DNA of 64,000 nucleotides from Thozetella sp. PMI_491 (Eukaryota; Ascomycota; Sordariomycetes; Chaetosphaeriales; Chaetosphaeriaceae), in assembly GCA_021432635.1 (NCBI GenBank), contig MU270022.1:930001-994000 (forward strand), given 5' to 3'. Shown here in pieces: positions 11,625 through 21,981 of this stretch. The translations under genes and the position numbers were made by a program. The number at the start of each line of letters is the position of its first letter. Position 1 is the stretch's first letter. The notes under the pieces were generated by a model. It saw only the letters and a list, made by a program, of their open reading frames with translations. It was not told the origin of the DNA and searched no databases.

Positions 11625-13029
11625 ATGAATGCTCAACTCGATCAGATCAAGCAGCTGGCGGCCAAGGGGGAGGAGGGCCGACTGCAGCTCATGGCGGCTC
11701 TACATAGCATGGCATACGCGCTGGAAACTCCTGACGATACCATAAGCCGATATGGAGCTATGGTGAGAAGAGACCCGGTGCACACGGCGGGATGTTGGTT
11801 GCTAACTCCACGCTCTGCTTCTCAGAACCTCCAGGCGGCGACCGTCCAGGTAGGCATCAATTCTGGCCTTTTTCGACACCTGGGGACGTCAGAGAGTCCG
11901 TTGTCGGTGGACGAGCTTTCCGAAAAGACAAGGGCAGAGGCACAGCTGATGAGTACTGAAGCATTTTCCTTCTTTTGACATATATTTGGGCTTTTACTAA
12001 TTTCGAATGCAGCTCGCATTTTGAGATATCTAGCCACGACTGGTGCTGTGGACGAGGTTGGTCGTGGTCTGTACAGCGCCAATCATGTCACCAAGAACCT
12101 CACCGAGAAAGTTACCGAAGCAGGGCTGTCCCATTAGTACGTCCCTCTTCTCGGCACCACCTCACTACTGCTGCTGCTAACAGAAGTGTTCCAGCTTCTA
12201 CACAGTTGCAACACAGTATCAAGCTTTACCATCATTCCTTAGCAAGACGGGCTACAAAGACCCAGCAGATGAGTTGCACACCGTTTTCCAAGATGCCTGG
12301 AAGACAGACCTCCACGCCTTTGCCTGGTTCTCCCAAGCACCAGAGAACCTAGTCTACTTCAACGACTACATGGCCCTTCGGCGCAAGTCAGATCTGTCGT
12401 GGCTGACGGTATATCCCGTCGCCGAGGCGGCTGCGAGCTGGGACCCGAGCCAGCCGGTGTACGTCAACGTGGGTGGGGGAATAGGCCACCAATGCGCGCA
12501 GTTCAAGGACAAATTCCCGGAGATTCCAGGGCGCGTGATCCTTCAGGACATGCCGCACTCGATCAGCAAGGCACTACCCACGCCCGGGGTCGAGAACATG
12601 GCCCATAATTTCTTCGAGGCGCAGCCCGTGCACGGTAAGACCTGCAGCCTGCCTCTTTCAGCAAGTTTGGGCTGAGTGATGGCTGACTACGAATGGTACC
12701 TAGGGGCAAAGTTCTACCACATGCGAGGCGTACTCCACAACCACCCGCCGCATAAAGTCCTCCAGATCCTGCAGAATCTTAGGTCGGCCATGACACACGA
12801 CTCGGTACTCCTGCTCGACGAGATGATTCTACCCGAGGAAGGTGTCAATCACGAAGCGGCGTCGATGGACTTGACCATGCTTGGTGCCTTTGCGGGCGCA
12901 GAGCGTACCGAGGCGCAGTGGCGCGACATTCTAAAGGATGCAGGCCTAGAGCTGGTGCAGACCTATGTGTACAACCCACTGTTCTACGAAAGTGTCATGG
13001 ACGTGCGGCTTCCCGAACTTGGCAGCTGA
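11625..13029 (+). CDS. O-methyltransferase 1 (class I, COMT-like)
   Basis: SAM-dependent O-methyltransferase, probably cytosolic, expected to methylate an enol or phenol hydroxyl on the cluster A product. Five exons: 11625-11762, 11826-11952, 12013-12136, 12195-12634 and 12704-13029, giving 384 residues. Joins rebuild family motifs: LM-TRILRYLA, SHY-FYTVATQYQALP and HG-AKFYHMRGVLHNH. Seen: an N-terminal winged-helix dimerisation region, the SAM loop VNVGGGIGH (about 221-228), LQDMPHSI, and the catalytic His near residue 288 in VLHNHPP, where many relatives have HDW or HDY. It is divergent from the P450 and followed by the synthetase on the opposite strand. It differs clearly from the second methyltransferase at 17620, so the two are not a recent duplicate pair. 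Confidence 0.92.
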
Positions 13030-14058
13030 GGATCGGGGGATGTGCTTGCGTTAGGGGTAGCCCTTCGGCTAGCTTAGGTCGATCGTCCGGCAATTTAGAC
13101 AGACAAACTGCCGAGTGTTGGTTAGGAAGGTAGTAACCGGATAGTAACGCGCTATACGTTAAGAGAGCGCAGATAGATGAAACCCAAAATAGGCCTCCCG
13201 TACATAATAGCCCTATCGTCATAGTTCTTGGCTGTTCACCCAATTTAGAGATGAAGATTCGCTCTAAACCTCGTAAGTCCGCTTGGCGGACGCTCCCGCC
13301 GCTAGGTATTACGAACGGAGTCCACCCGTCCAGGCCATCTTTAGGGTTTCATTTTGGGGTTAGCGAGGGGGTTAGCGAGTAGCTCCAGCACCTTTAGGTC
13401 CCACTATTGTGGCTTAGCGTAGAAAGGACCTTATTTTGATGGTGATGAGACCACCATCGTCGCTACCTACTCCCACAGTAGGAGTCAGAGGCCGTAGCCC
13501 GCCAGATCCATCAACGTCGGACGGGAACTATTTGGCCCTCAGTTAATCAAGATAGAGTTACATACGAAGGAACGAGCTGAGACTGGGGACTATCCCGCCT
13601 ACGTTACGTTCGGGAGACAAAAAGCCTGTACCCCGCAAGGCCCTCCAAGGCGATCATGTCCCGATTTCACGCTGCGAGAGACAACGAAGGCGGAAGGAAC
13701 CATAAGGATCCATAAGTGATGCCCGGCAGAATCCCATTGTGATTTGGCTTAATGCGGCCGGCTAGAACGTCCGGTACCACGCTGACGCCAGGCTGCGGCG
13801 TAACTTCGACGCCGGCCGCTTCTTCACTGGCTCTTGCCTCACGTCATGAAAGCGGCCTGAGTCAGGATCAAGCGTTGTAGGTGGCACATCGCATACGCGT
13901 ACAGCACAGCTGAGTAGACTTGGGGGGATGAATCCGCCGTTCAGCGCTCACTCTACTCTATCTTTCGGTCTAGCCAATACACATCTCACTTGCCTGCATA
14001 CCCCAAGCCAGGAAAATAGCCGAAGCGGAAATAGAAGGAGCGGGAGGAAGAGCCCGAT
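13030..14058. other. Convergent intergenic region, 1.0 kb
   Basis: Lies between the 3' ends of O-methyltransferase 1 and the synthetase. No gene, tRNA or repeat was recognised. The length is generous for two terminators. Confidence 0.5.
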
Positions 14059-16968
14059 CTACAGCCCCCGCGCCCCCAAAGCTGCCCGCAACGCCTGCGT
14101 AAATCCCACAACGTGATCTGGTCCAATCATGGTGTAGTGTGCGCCCCCAACCGCGTGGAATCTAGGCCTGGAGCGCGAAAAGTCCTCCCACCGGCCCAGG
14201 TGGTCCCGCAACCACTCCTCGCGCGACGCCGCCGCCACCTGCAGGGGTTGGGCGTGGAAGACGTCAATGGCCTCCACCTGGCCCGTGGGCTCGTAGTCGA
14301 CCGCCATGCTCTGCAGCCCGTATGCTACGTCGGCCCATCGCGCCAGCGCCGGCCCATCCACTCCGAGCTCGTGCATCCTCCCCGGATCTGCGATTTCAAG
14401 CACCTGCGCCAGTGCGGCACCGCGCGCCATTGTGCCAAAGTCTTGCTGTGCCCCGGCTTCTCCGGGGTCTTCGGAGCCGTGCAGGCCCAGGAAGTAGGTG
14501 AGGTGTAGCAGGCACATGTTCCAGCTGAGCTGGCGCATGCGCGTCTTGATGTGCGGGGGCAGGTTGAAGCTGCCTAGGAACCGCACAGAGCCGGGCTCAA
14601 GAGTGTCTAAACACTTGGCCATCTCAAACGCGAGCATAGTCCCATAGCTGTAGCCCGCTAGAGCGTAGGGCCCGCGCGGCTGGCGTTGGCGGACCGCGCC
14701 AACGTAGGTCTCCACAGCTTCATTGATAGAGGCGAAGCCGGCCTGGTCGGAACCAGAGGCTACCCCGGCCTCGAAGCCTCGTGCACGTAAGGCGTAGAGT
14801 GGCCGATCATCGGAATGCATGTGTTGAGCCAGCCCGACGAACACGAGTACCTCACCGACCCCCGGGTGCACGAGCCAGAGAGGTGTGCGGTGCCCATCTG
14901 AACGCAGGACAACGACTGGATCATATTCTTCTGCCAGAGGTTCTGTCTGTGCTCGTTGCTCTGGGAGGCCAGTGGTCGGGCCTGTTATTTGTAACTTTGA
15001 CAAAGCTGTTGCGAGTGATCGAGCAGTAGGATTCTTCATGAACACAATGATGGGAACCCTGATCCCAAGCCGCGTGTCGACCCGGTTCTTGAGTTTTATC
15101 AGGTGCATAGAGGTGAATCCCAGCTCGAAAACGGGCGTGTCAACAGAGATGGCATCAGAATGCACCCCGATTAGGTTAGAAAAGTCCCGGATGAGGTCTG
15201 CCTCCTCTTCAGTAGCGGGTAGACCCGGAGCGGCCGACATGATAGTCGCTCTTGCGTGCCTGACTTCGAGTGTGTGAGCATTTACATCTTGTGCAAATGC
15301 TCCCTCTTCAAATAGTGTGCGCATTTTGGCTCGTGATATCTTCCCTAGTGTCGAGGTCGGCACCAGCGACTGCGATGTCTTCTGGAGAAAGAATACGAGG
15401 GGGCGTGATGATGTTCTGACGATGCATTCCTGGACAGCCAAGTCCTCGATTTCTAGTAAGTCTCTCGCACTCACTGGCCATTCCCGCGGGAAGCACGCCA
15501 CAGTGACTTGCTCGGTGTGGGCCGCCCGGGAAGGGAAGGTGATGAGGGATGCTACCCGGTCTCCGAGCGCCCTCTCTAGTGATGTTTGTATATCCGCTGT
15601 AGCCATTTTTACCCCATTGATGTTTATAACATCCTTGACGCGCCCTGTTAGACTAAGGTTGCCGTTTGTGTCAATTGTGCCCCGGTCTCCAGTGCGAAAC
15701 CAGCCATCAGAGCTGAGAGCCGCGGCCGTGGAGACTGGGTCGCGATAATATCCACCGAATACGACAGGCCCTCGGACCTCTAGGTCTCCGAACTCGCCCG
15801 GTGTAGCCAGCGTTGGAGCTCCGGTTTCCAACGATTCGGTTGTGATGCGCATCTCTATGCCGGGCATGCATATTCCAAGAGATGCTACACTGCGGCCACT
15901 TGTAACATCGTAGTTGGGGCAGTCGAGGTTGAAGATGGCACCCGCACATGTCTCTGTCATTCCGAAGCCTGTAGTTATAACGTTACTCGGTGCCCCATAT
16001 TTAGCGAGAATAGATGAAGCTGCGACGCAAGTGTCGACGTCGTTCGCCTCACCGCCAGACGCGAGAACAGTTAGGCTAGACAGGTCCCATGATGGCACTA
16101 GTTCGCTATCGTCCAGGAGATTCGATTCGACTTTGGATACCAGCTTAGCCAAGAAGAAGTTTGGCGCGAAGGACCGAGAGACTCTATGTCGGCTCAGTAG
16201 ATCGAGAAATATACTCGGTGATGAAACGACATCCGCAGCGCAGACTGACACTTGATCCACTCCGAGCCATAAAGCTTGGATGTGGATCTCCACTAGACTC
16301 GCCGGATGGTCCAGCCCGATCCAGTTCAGAAACGGCCGGTCCTGGGGCAACTTGCGGACTGAAGCTTTCCCTGACACGGCAGCCAGTACTTGTTCGTGTG
16401 TCAGTTGGACTGCCTTGGCATTACCAGTACTACCCGACGTCAACATCAACATGGCGAGGTCTGCGTTCTCGGCATCGCTTCCTGTGTCGTAGCCCGAGTC
16501 TTTGTCCGTTTCCTGGGCAGTTTCTGGCTTGGCATCCGCAACCAGCAACTCGATAGGGTGCAGCTGCATCCCATGGTCGTCGCCAAACAGATGCAAGGAA
16601 GCGGTTCTTGTGATACAGATGGGAGACTCCAGGAGCTTCGACAGCCCCCTGATGTGCTGTAGGCGGTGGTCCTCGGCGTTACTGAAGGGGGAAGAGAGCA
16701 CTGGCAGCCCATCTGCCAAGAGAACGCCCCAAAACCATAATATGGTGTCCCAGTGATCGTCGAGATGCAGAAGCACGGGCCGTCCAGCCTCAAAAGCCTC
16801 TAGGGCTTGGATGACCCGGCTTGCATCTCTGGCCTGCTCGTACAGGGAAGTGTATGAGATTTCTCTGGGCTCGGTCGTATTACCAGAGCGATAGAGCAGA
16901 AGTCTCCCTGGCGCCGCAACCTCAGCTCTGTCCCGCAGGACTTCTTGCAGGCAAGTTTGTGTTGACAT
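14059..16968 (-). CDS. NRPS-like A-T-TE synthetase (aryl-keto-acid dimerising type)
   Basis: Core enzyme of cluster A. Uninterrupted 969-residue frame; the start is the ATG at 16968 (MSTQTCLQ), as codons upstream give no ATG. Adenylation domain about 1-560: A3 LTSGSTGNAK (176-185), FLNWIGLDH, A5 GFGMTETC (334-341), A7 GWFRTGDRG (422-430), A8 GRVKDVININGVK (442-454), A10 Lys near 543 in LGKISRAKM. Carrier domain: ELGFTSMHLI, with the phosphopantetheine Ser near 620. Thioesterase about 690-969: GYSYG with Ser near 774, GSFNLPPHIK, and GGAHYTMIG with His near 944. Known relatives with this three-domain layout and the WIGLDH region (atromentin, aspulvinone, microperfuranone and polyporic-acid synthetases) activate aryl-alpha-keto acids and join two of them into furanones or benzoquinones. 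No condensation domain is present. The exact substrate and ring type cannot be read here. Divergent from the methyltransferase at 17620. Confidence 0.95.
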   Translation of the reverse strand: MSTQTCLQEVLRDRAEVAAPGRLLLYRSGNTTEPREISYTSLYEQARDASRVIQALEAFEAGRPVLLHLDDHWDTILWFWGVLLADGLPVLSSPFSNAEDHRLQHIRGLSKLLESPICITRTASLHLFGDDHGMQLHPIELLVADAKPETAQETDKDSGYDTGSDAENADLAMLMLTSGSTGNAKAVQLTHEQVLAAVSGKASVRKLPQDRPFLNWIGLDHPASLVEIHIQALWLGVDQVSVCAADVVSSPSIFLDLLSRHRVSRSFAPNFFLAKLVSKVESNLLDDSELVPSWDLSSLTVLASGGEANDVDTCVAASSILAKYGAPSNVITTGFGMTETCAGAIFNLDCPNYDVTSGRSVASLGICMPGIEMRITTESLETGAPTLATPGEFGDLEVRGPVVFGGYYRDPVSTAAALSSDGWFRTGDRGTIDTNGNLSLTGRVKDVININGVKMATADIQTSLERALGDRVASLITFPSRAAHTEQVTVACFPREWPVSARDLLEIEDLAVQECIVRTSSRPLVFFLQKTSQSLVPTSTLGKISRAKMRTLFEEGAFAQDVNAHTLEVRHARATIMSAAPGLPATEEEADLIRDFSNLIGVHSDAISVDTPVFELGFTSMHLIKLKNRVDTRLGIRVPIIVFMKNPTARSLATALSKLQITGPTTGLPEQRAQTEPLAEEYDPVVVLRSDGHRTPLWLVHPGVGEVLVFVGLAQHMHSDDRPLYALRARGFEAGVASGSDQAGFASINEAVETYVGAVRQRQPRGPYALAGYSYGTMLAFEMAKCLDTLEPGSVRFLGSFNLPPHIKTRMRQLSWNMCLLHLTYFLGLHGSEDPGEAGAQQDFGTMARGAALAQVLEIADPGRMHELGVDGPALARWADVAYGLQSMAVDYEPTGQVEAIDVFHAQPLQVAAASREEWLRDHLGRWEDFSRSRPRFHAVGGAHYTMIGPDHVVGFTQALRAALGARGL

Positions 16969-17619
16969 GGATGCGGGATGTGCAATGCAGCGGCGAGATG
17001 TAAGTGGGAAGAGAAGCGATGCCACCTACTCGTGCCCCGGGTGTTGTTGCCAAATTCACCCTCCCATTGCAGTACTATGGGATTACTGGCTCATACTTAA
17101 GCCCCCCTACTTTCCCCGAATCTACCTTGGGGGATTCCCTCGACCGTGATGTCTACCAGGTTTCGCGTATCCATGTCCACTACTGGGTACAAAGACACGC
17201 TGTACCGCCCGTCCTTGCGCAAGCTAGTGAGTGGCCTGGTACTGTACATGCCATGTACTGCATAAAACAATGGGGCTGTGTGACGACACGATCCCCCGGA
17301 TCTTCGGGTACTCGGATGACGCTAAGGTGTCAGGATGCTAACTACTGTGGGTGTGTCTGCGCCGCTTACGCGCTGCGGGCCAGCTGGGTACAACAGAACG
17401 TTGTACCACCGTACCCATCACTTTCAGAAGGAATCTGCTAATCTAAATGTTTTTGTGATGCCTGTCTCGTTATATAGTGGCGCTAATCGATCAGGCGATC
17501 AGCCACGGCCCTAGACATCTGTACCAGGTGTTGGCCGAGAGAAAGAAGCCTAATTTACATCTCAGACCCCTTCCGAAAGATCGCAGAGATACCCAAAGAT
17601 AGTGTTGCCGAACCACAAA
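16969..17619. promoter_or_regulatory. Divergent promoter, synthetase / O-methyltransferase 2
   Basis: A 651-bp region separating two divergent cluster genes, with no gene inside. It is the best place to look for a cluster-wide regulator site. No motif stands out with certainty. Confidence 0.55.
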
Positions 17620-19172
17620 ATGACTTCTAGTAAAACTCTCTCGCGAATGGTGCAGCTAGCTGCTTCGATCACTGCCTCGGTCGCAGAGATACAGGAGTTC
17701 CTATCAGCCCACGACATTGCGTCGCCTTCCTTCGACGAAGATGCTCCGTTGTCGCTCCCTCGAGAAGTATCCGCTGCGCAAAATGTCGTCCTTGATGCCA
17801 CGGCGGAGCTTCATGACTTACTTTTGGAGCCAATGAGTCTTCTCTACCTCCATGGCGGCGTAAGTATTCTCCCCAACCATACGACGTGCTTTGAGAGAGC
17901 TCAAGGGTCACTGACAATCGTCCGCCTCTTGGAATAAATAGCACATCAATTCGGCCTGTTTTCAGGCTATCACGCGTTTTGGAATTGCAAATTTGGTTCC
18001 GGCGAGCGGTCGTGCGACGTTTGCAGAGATTGCGGAACGCATACAGCCCCCAGTGCCTGAGCAAATGGTGGCCCGGCTTCTCCGACATGCCATGACAATG
18101 CATGTGTTCTGCGAGCCTGAGCCAGGTGTGGTAGCCCACACGAAAGCTTCGAAACTTCTTACCAACCCGACCATGAACGACTGGCTCCGGGCCGGTACGC
18201 ATGAAATGTGGCCCGCGGCAACAAGGGTAAGGCGTTGTGACTTGTGATCCATCGGTAGAAGGTGGTTCTAAAAACTTTATCGCAGCTTGTGGATGCTCTA
18301 GAAACCTGGCCAGGTTCGGAAGAACCCAACCATACTGTAAGTAGCTTATTATCATGCCATACAACTCCGTGGCGAGTTAACTGTTAGTCACTTGGCTAAT
18401 TCTCTATCATTAGGGGTTCGTGTTAGCCAACAACACAACCGACTCCATCTATGAGATCATAGGCAAGAGCCCCGAGCGCGCGGGCCGATTTGCTAATGCT
18501 ATGAAGGCATTCGTCACACGAGCGGATTACGACCCATCGTACCTTACCGACCACTACGACTGGGCCGCGCTAGGTTCAGTTCAAGTCGTAGACATTGGCG
18601 GTGCCCAGGGGCATATTGCCATGGCCCTTGCGAGCCGTTTCTCTAATCTCAATATTCTAGTGCAGGACATGGACAAGATCATCGAGGGTGCGGAAGCAGG
18701 CGTGCCAGAAGCGCTCAAGGATCGTGTCCGCTTCGAGGCTCACGACTTCTTCGCTCCTCAGACCACGTCTGCTGACATCTTGCTCTTCCGTTGGGTCTTG
18801 CACAATTGGTCAGATAAGCATTGCCGACTTGTTTTGCAATCGCAGATCCCGATGCTCAAGCCTGGAACAAGGATGATTATTCAGGACACTTTCATGCCTG
18901 AGTCGGCAGGCGCTGTGCCACTTTGGAAGGAGAGATCTTTGAGGTTTGTAAACTGTCTCCTTCTGGAGTCTAGTTCAATTCTGACCTTGGGCGTCGCGTT
19001 TGACAGGGCCGACGACCTGACTATGGCTGCTGCCTTCAACTCACGCGAGAGGACACCTAGCCAATGGAAGGCGTTGATCGAAGGAGCCGACCCGAGGTTT
19101 GTAGTTACTAAGACGATTGCGCCGGAGGGCTCTGCCTTAGGCATTCTCGAGGTTATATGGAAAGGTGCTTAA
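17620..19172 (+). CDS. O-methyltransferase 2 (class I, sterigmatocystin-OMT-like)
   Basis: SAM-dependent O-methyltransferase of cluster A. Five exons: 17620-17859, 17966-18226, 18286-18336, 18414-18943 and 19007-19172, giving 415 residues. The last intron (18944-19006) is 63 bp with no stop, so an unspliced mRNA would still be read through and add 21 residues. Splicing gives ERSLR-ADDLTMAAAFNSRER, which matches the family far better. Seen: an N-terminal helical dimerisation region, the SAM loop VVDIGGAQG (about 242-250), LVQDM, and the catalytic His near residue 314 in VLHNWSDKHC. The start was placed at the ATG giving MTSSKTLSRM. It shares a 651-bp promoter with the synthetase, so it probably acts directly on the synthetase product or an oxidised form of it. 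Confidence 0.92.
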
Positions 19173-19565
19173 ACATTGATGCCCCTATAGCGAGCCTGTC
19201 CGCATCGTCTGTGAACTCGACTGTGTTGGAAGGAGCGGTGGGCTCGGTCGTTAACACAGCCAGCTGCACTGTAGTGTTACATCATCAAAAGAGATATAGT
19301 GTACCAATTAATGCCAGTTACTCATATCTCCGTAAGTATACATATATCGGATGAGAAGGCCACGGAGATAGACGCGGAGTTTAGAAGACAGGTCGCTGAC
19401 GTACAGGAAACATATGATATTAGTAATTGTGTGATTATGACGACTTCCATGATATAAAATATAGATATAGCCGTAGCTTCACGACCAGCAACAGATCTTG
19501 ACGTGTTCGTGCATTCAAATAGTGAAGGAGAACTTGCAGCAAACCATATCTACACTACGAGGAAG
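19173..19565. other. Short intergenic region
   Basis: It holds an AT-rich stretch with TATA-like sequence (about 19455-19470), roughly 100 bp before the SnoaL-like start, and probably the 3' end of methyltransferase 2. Confidence 0.5.
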
Positions 19566-19994
19566 ATGGCATCCTTTCGTGACCGTCTCTTGCATACAGC
19601 AACAGATTCGATCCGCCAGTTTGGCGAGATGACGCCCAAGTCTGTCATTGCCTATCGACATCCCGATTGTATTCAGCGAGTTCTTCCAACTTCGGCAGGT
19701 ATCTTGACACGCAACAACGAAGACTACTCAAAGTACGTGATGGAGCTTAAGCCGCTTGTACGAAACATGAGATATATCATCCTAAACGACTTCGAACCCA
19801 TCGTTGACGAGATTACCCGACAAGTACTGTTGCATCTCAAGTCCTCGGCCGATACCGACGTTGGAAACTACGAGAATGAGTACTTTATGGCCCTGAAGAT
19901 GACCGACGATGGCACAGAAATTGTTCAGGTAGTTGAGTATCTTGATAGTGCATACTCAGCCGGGTTCATCTCAAAGCTTGGCCTTAGCAAGTGA
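19566..19994 (+). CDS. SnoaL/NTF2-like small protein
   Basis: Uninterrupted 142-residue gene starting MASFRDRLLH. The fold is inferred to be the NTF2/SnoaL cone: a first helix, a middle stretch with NDFEPIVDEI and LLHLKSSADT, the strand NEYFMALKMTDDGTEI, and the typical end VVEYLDSAYSAGF. Fungal proteins of this type occur in natural-product clusters as cyclases, isomerases or dehydratases, but many have no known activity. It follows O-methyltransferase 2 on the same strand after about 0.4 kb, which makes it a candidate for ring closure, isomerisation or rearrangement of the synthetase product. Catalytic residues cannot be assigned from sequence alone. A non-enzymatic binding role is also possible. 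Confidence 0.8.
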   Translation: MASFRDRLLHTATDSIRQFGEMTPKSVIAYRHPDCIQRVLPTSAGILTRNNEDYSKYVMELKPLVRNMRYIILNDFEPIVDEITRQVLLHLKSSADTDVGNYENEYFMALKMTDDGTEIVQVVEYLDSAYSAGFISKLGLSK

Positions 19995-20225
19995 TAGTTG
20001 CTCCAGGTCTGGGATTAAAGTGGCTGACTATATCAACCGGAGGAGGAGGGCAGACAGTGATATGCATACATAAAATAAATAGCAAGACCGTGATGAAAAT
20101 TGATATACTCTGATAATTGGCAAGACATGGTGATGTCTATCGTCTAGAGAGGAAGAATATATGCACTGGGCATGCATCCTAAAGCTATGTTGTTGAGTTT
20201 CAAATTGCTACTACAGGTTCAAGCA

Positions 20226-21081
20226 CTAGAGGTCCGAAACCTCCGCTACTTCTGACACCTCGTTCTTCTTGATCCCGCACCTCTTGAGGCACGTCTCGAC
20301 GCCTTGGGCAAGAGTGGCCGGAACTAGGTTACGGTACTTGTCAATGTCCGCTCCGGGGAGGAACTCAAGACCAAGTGCCAACCCGACGAAATCGTCGTCA
20401 AGGAAGAAGAGAGACTCTCCCGGGGTGTTGATGCCGGGATCCTCCGAGTTGAAAGCGGCAAGAAAGATCATCTCCTCACAATCCGGGTTGAATTCGAGGT
20501 GCAAGGCTCCCTGAGGGAACACGACCATGCTATACGTATCATGCTCGTTGCGGATCTTGCGTGCTCCGGTCTCAGCAACAAACTCGCTGATCATGCGGCC
20601 CTTCACCACCACCGCGAGCTCCGTGGCGCGAGGGTGTGTGTGAGGCGTATTAAAGCCGCTGTCCAAGTTAACAGTGCGATCGTTTATATCTAAGGCGAGG
20701 GGATTTTTACCAGGGCTCCGTGAAGGCCATGCTCATAGCCATTCCGTTGCCCACGAGGGCAGGCATAGTAATTCCAAAGGCGTTTACAATCGTTCCACCC
20801 TTACCCTTGAGCTGAGAGAAGGGGATTTCTGTGGGCGGTTTAATGTAGTCAAACTTGAAGGCCGTGTCCTCAAGCAGAGCGATGCGAGTGACAACGTTGG
20901 GCGTGTCTCGCAGTTTCGCAATAAGGTCATAGTTGACGCCTGGAACGGTGCCATTGAAGGGTAATGGCTGCAGAATCGGGAATCCGGGGTCTGCAGTTGT
21001 CTTGATAGTCTTCTGAGAGGGTGCAGCGAGCACAGTGCTGCACAAAGCCGCGAGCGACAGGGTCTTGACGAGGGATGCCAT
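20226..21081 (-). CDS. Secreted germin/spherulin-like cupin
   Basis: Two exons, 21081-20711 and 20658-20226, joined across a 52-bp intron to give 267 residues. The join rebuilds PC-GFNTPHTHPRATE, the first cupin motif with its metal-binding histidines near residues 130 and 132 and glutamate near 137. The second motif contains PQGALHLEFN with the fourth ligand His. The N-terminus MASLVKTLSLAALCSTVLAA is a clear secretion signal. Known relatives are spherulin 1-like and germin-like manganese or iron proteins of the cell wall or medium, a few with oxalate oxidase, superoxide dismutase or dioxygenase activity. It is the last gene near cluster A. An extracellular step such as oxidation of an exported product is possible but unproven; a general stress or wall protein is the alternative. 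Confidence 0.9.
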
Positions 21082-21981
21082 GGCGAATTGCGTCGATTCA
21101 CTCTTTTGAGTCGAGCACGCTTAACGATCTAGCATTGTGTTCTTAATTTGGGCGATGCTTGGGTCCTTATATACATTTCTGTAGTTTCCCTCCTTCGTCG
21201 TCGCTCTTAGAAATCATAGTCAACCGAGCACACCGCTCTCGATGAATCTCCCTACCAACAGATGTTGTGAAGATTTCTCACGTCATACCAGAAATCTTGT
21301 CACTTGAAAAAGATCAAAATCATGTGAGATAAAACAAATGTACTACTGCGCCGTCATTCTAGAGCGGTAGCAAGAGCAGTACGGCGCGTGCATAACCGTG
21401 TGACCGAACGAATAGCCCAAGGAGTCTGACATCAGAAGTGAGCCTTTTCACCCGTTTAGGCACGTTACGCGCTTGCTGCGGTCCTGTGATAGAAAATATT
21501 GTAAATTCACTTCTCGCTGACGTCGGCTGGCCGTGAAAGGCGACTTTTTTGCGAGCACGAAGTGCCCTCCCGTTTCCGTGATGGTGGGGAGTAGGACATA
21601 TAACTGCATACCTAGCTAGGTAAGCCAAGTGCCGGGAAAAGGTCCGGAACGAGACGGAAATTAGAACACGGGTATAGAAATCATCAACAAGCGAGTACCG
21701 AATCTATAGCTTCTGGGTCAATTCAAGGAACCTACGGGGTTTATTGAGCGAACTACATTGCGTGTCGGAAACGCATCCAAAGGAACCAAGTGTAGAGTTA
21801 CGATGCCTCCTTATGTTTCTCTGTTTGTGAGTTACCGGTCGGAATCCAGCCCGACTTGCGGCGCAACTGGCCAGCTTCCCCGGCAATAACACGAACCAAG
21901 GTGATGTAACGGCCGACCCGAAATCGACGATACCCGGGCTTAGACCGCATATGCACGAAAGCGGTCCCTTTCTTTCACATA
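21082..21981. other. Intergenic region, 0.9 kb
   Basis: Carries the promoter of the cupin at its left end and the 3' end of the phosphotransferase at its right. No gene was recognised. Confidence 0.5.

Noticed and set aside
14113-14508. A 131-codon forward frame opposite the synthetase
   Set aside because: It is the mirror of the GC-rich synthetase coding strand and carries no motif.
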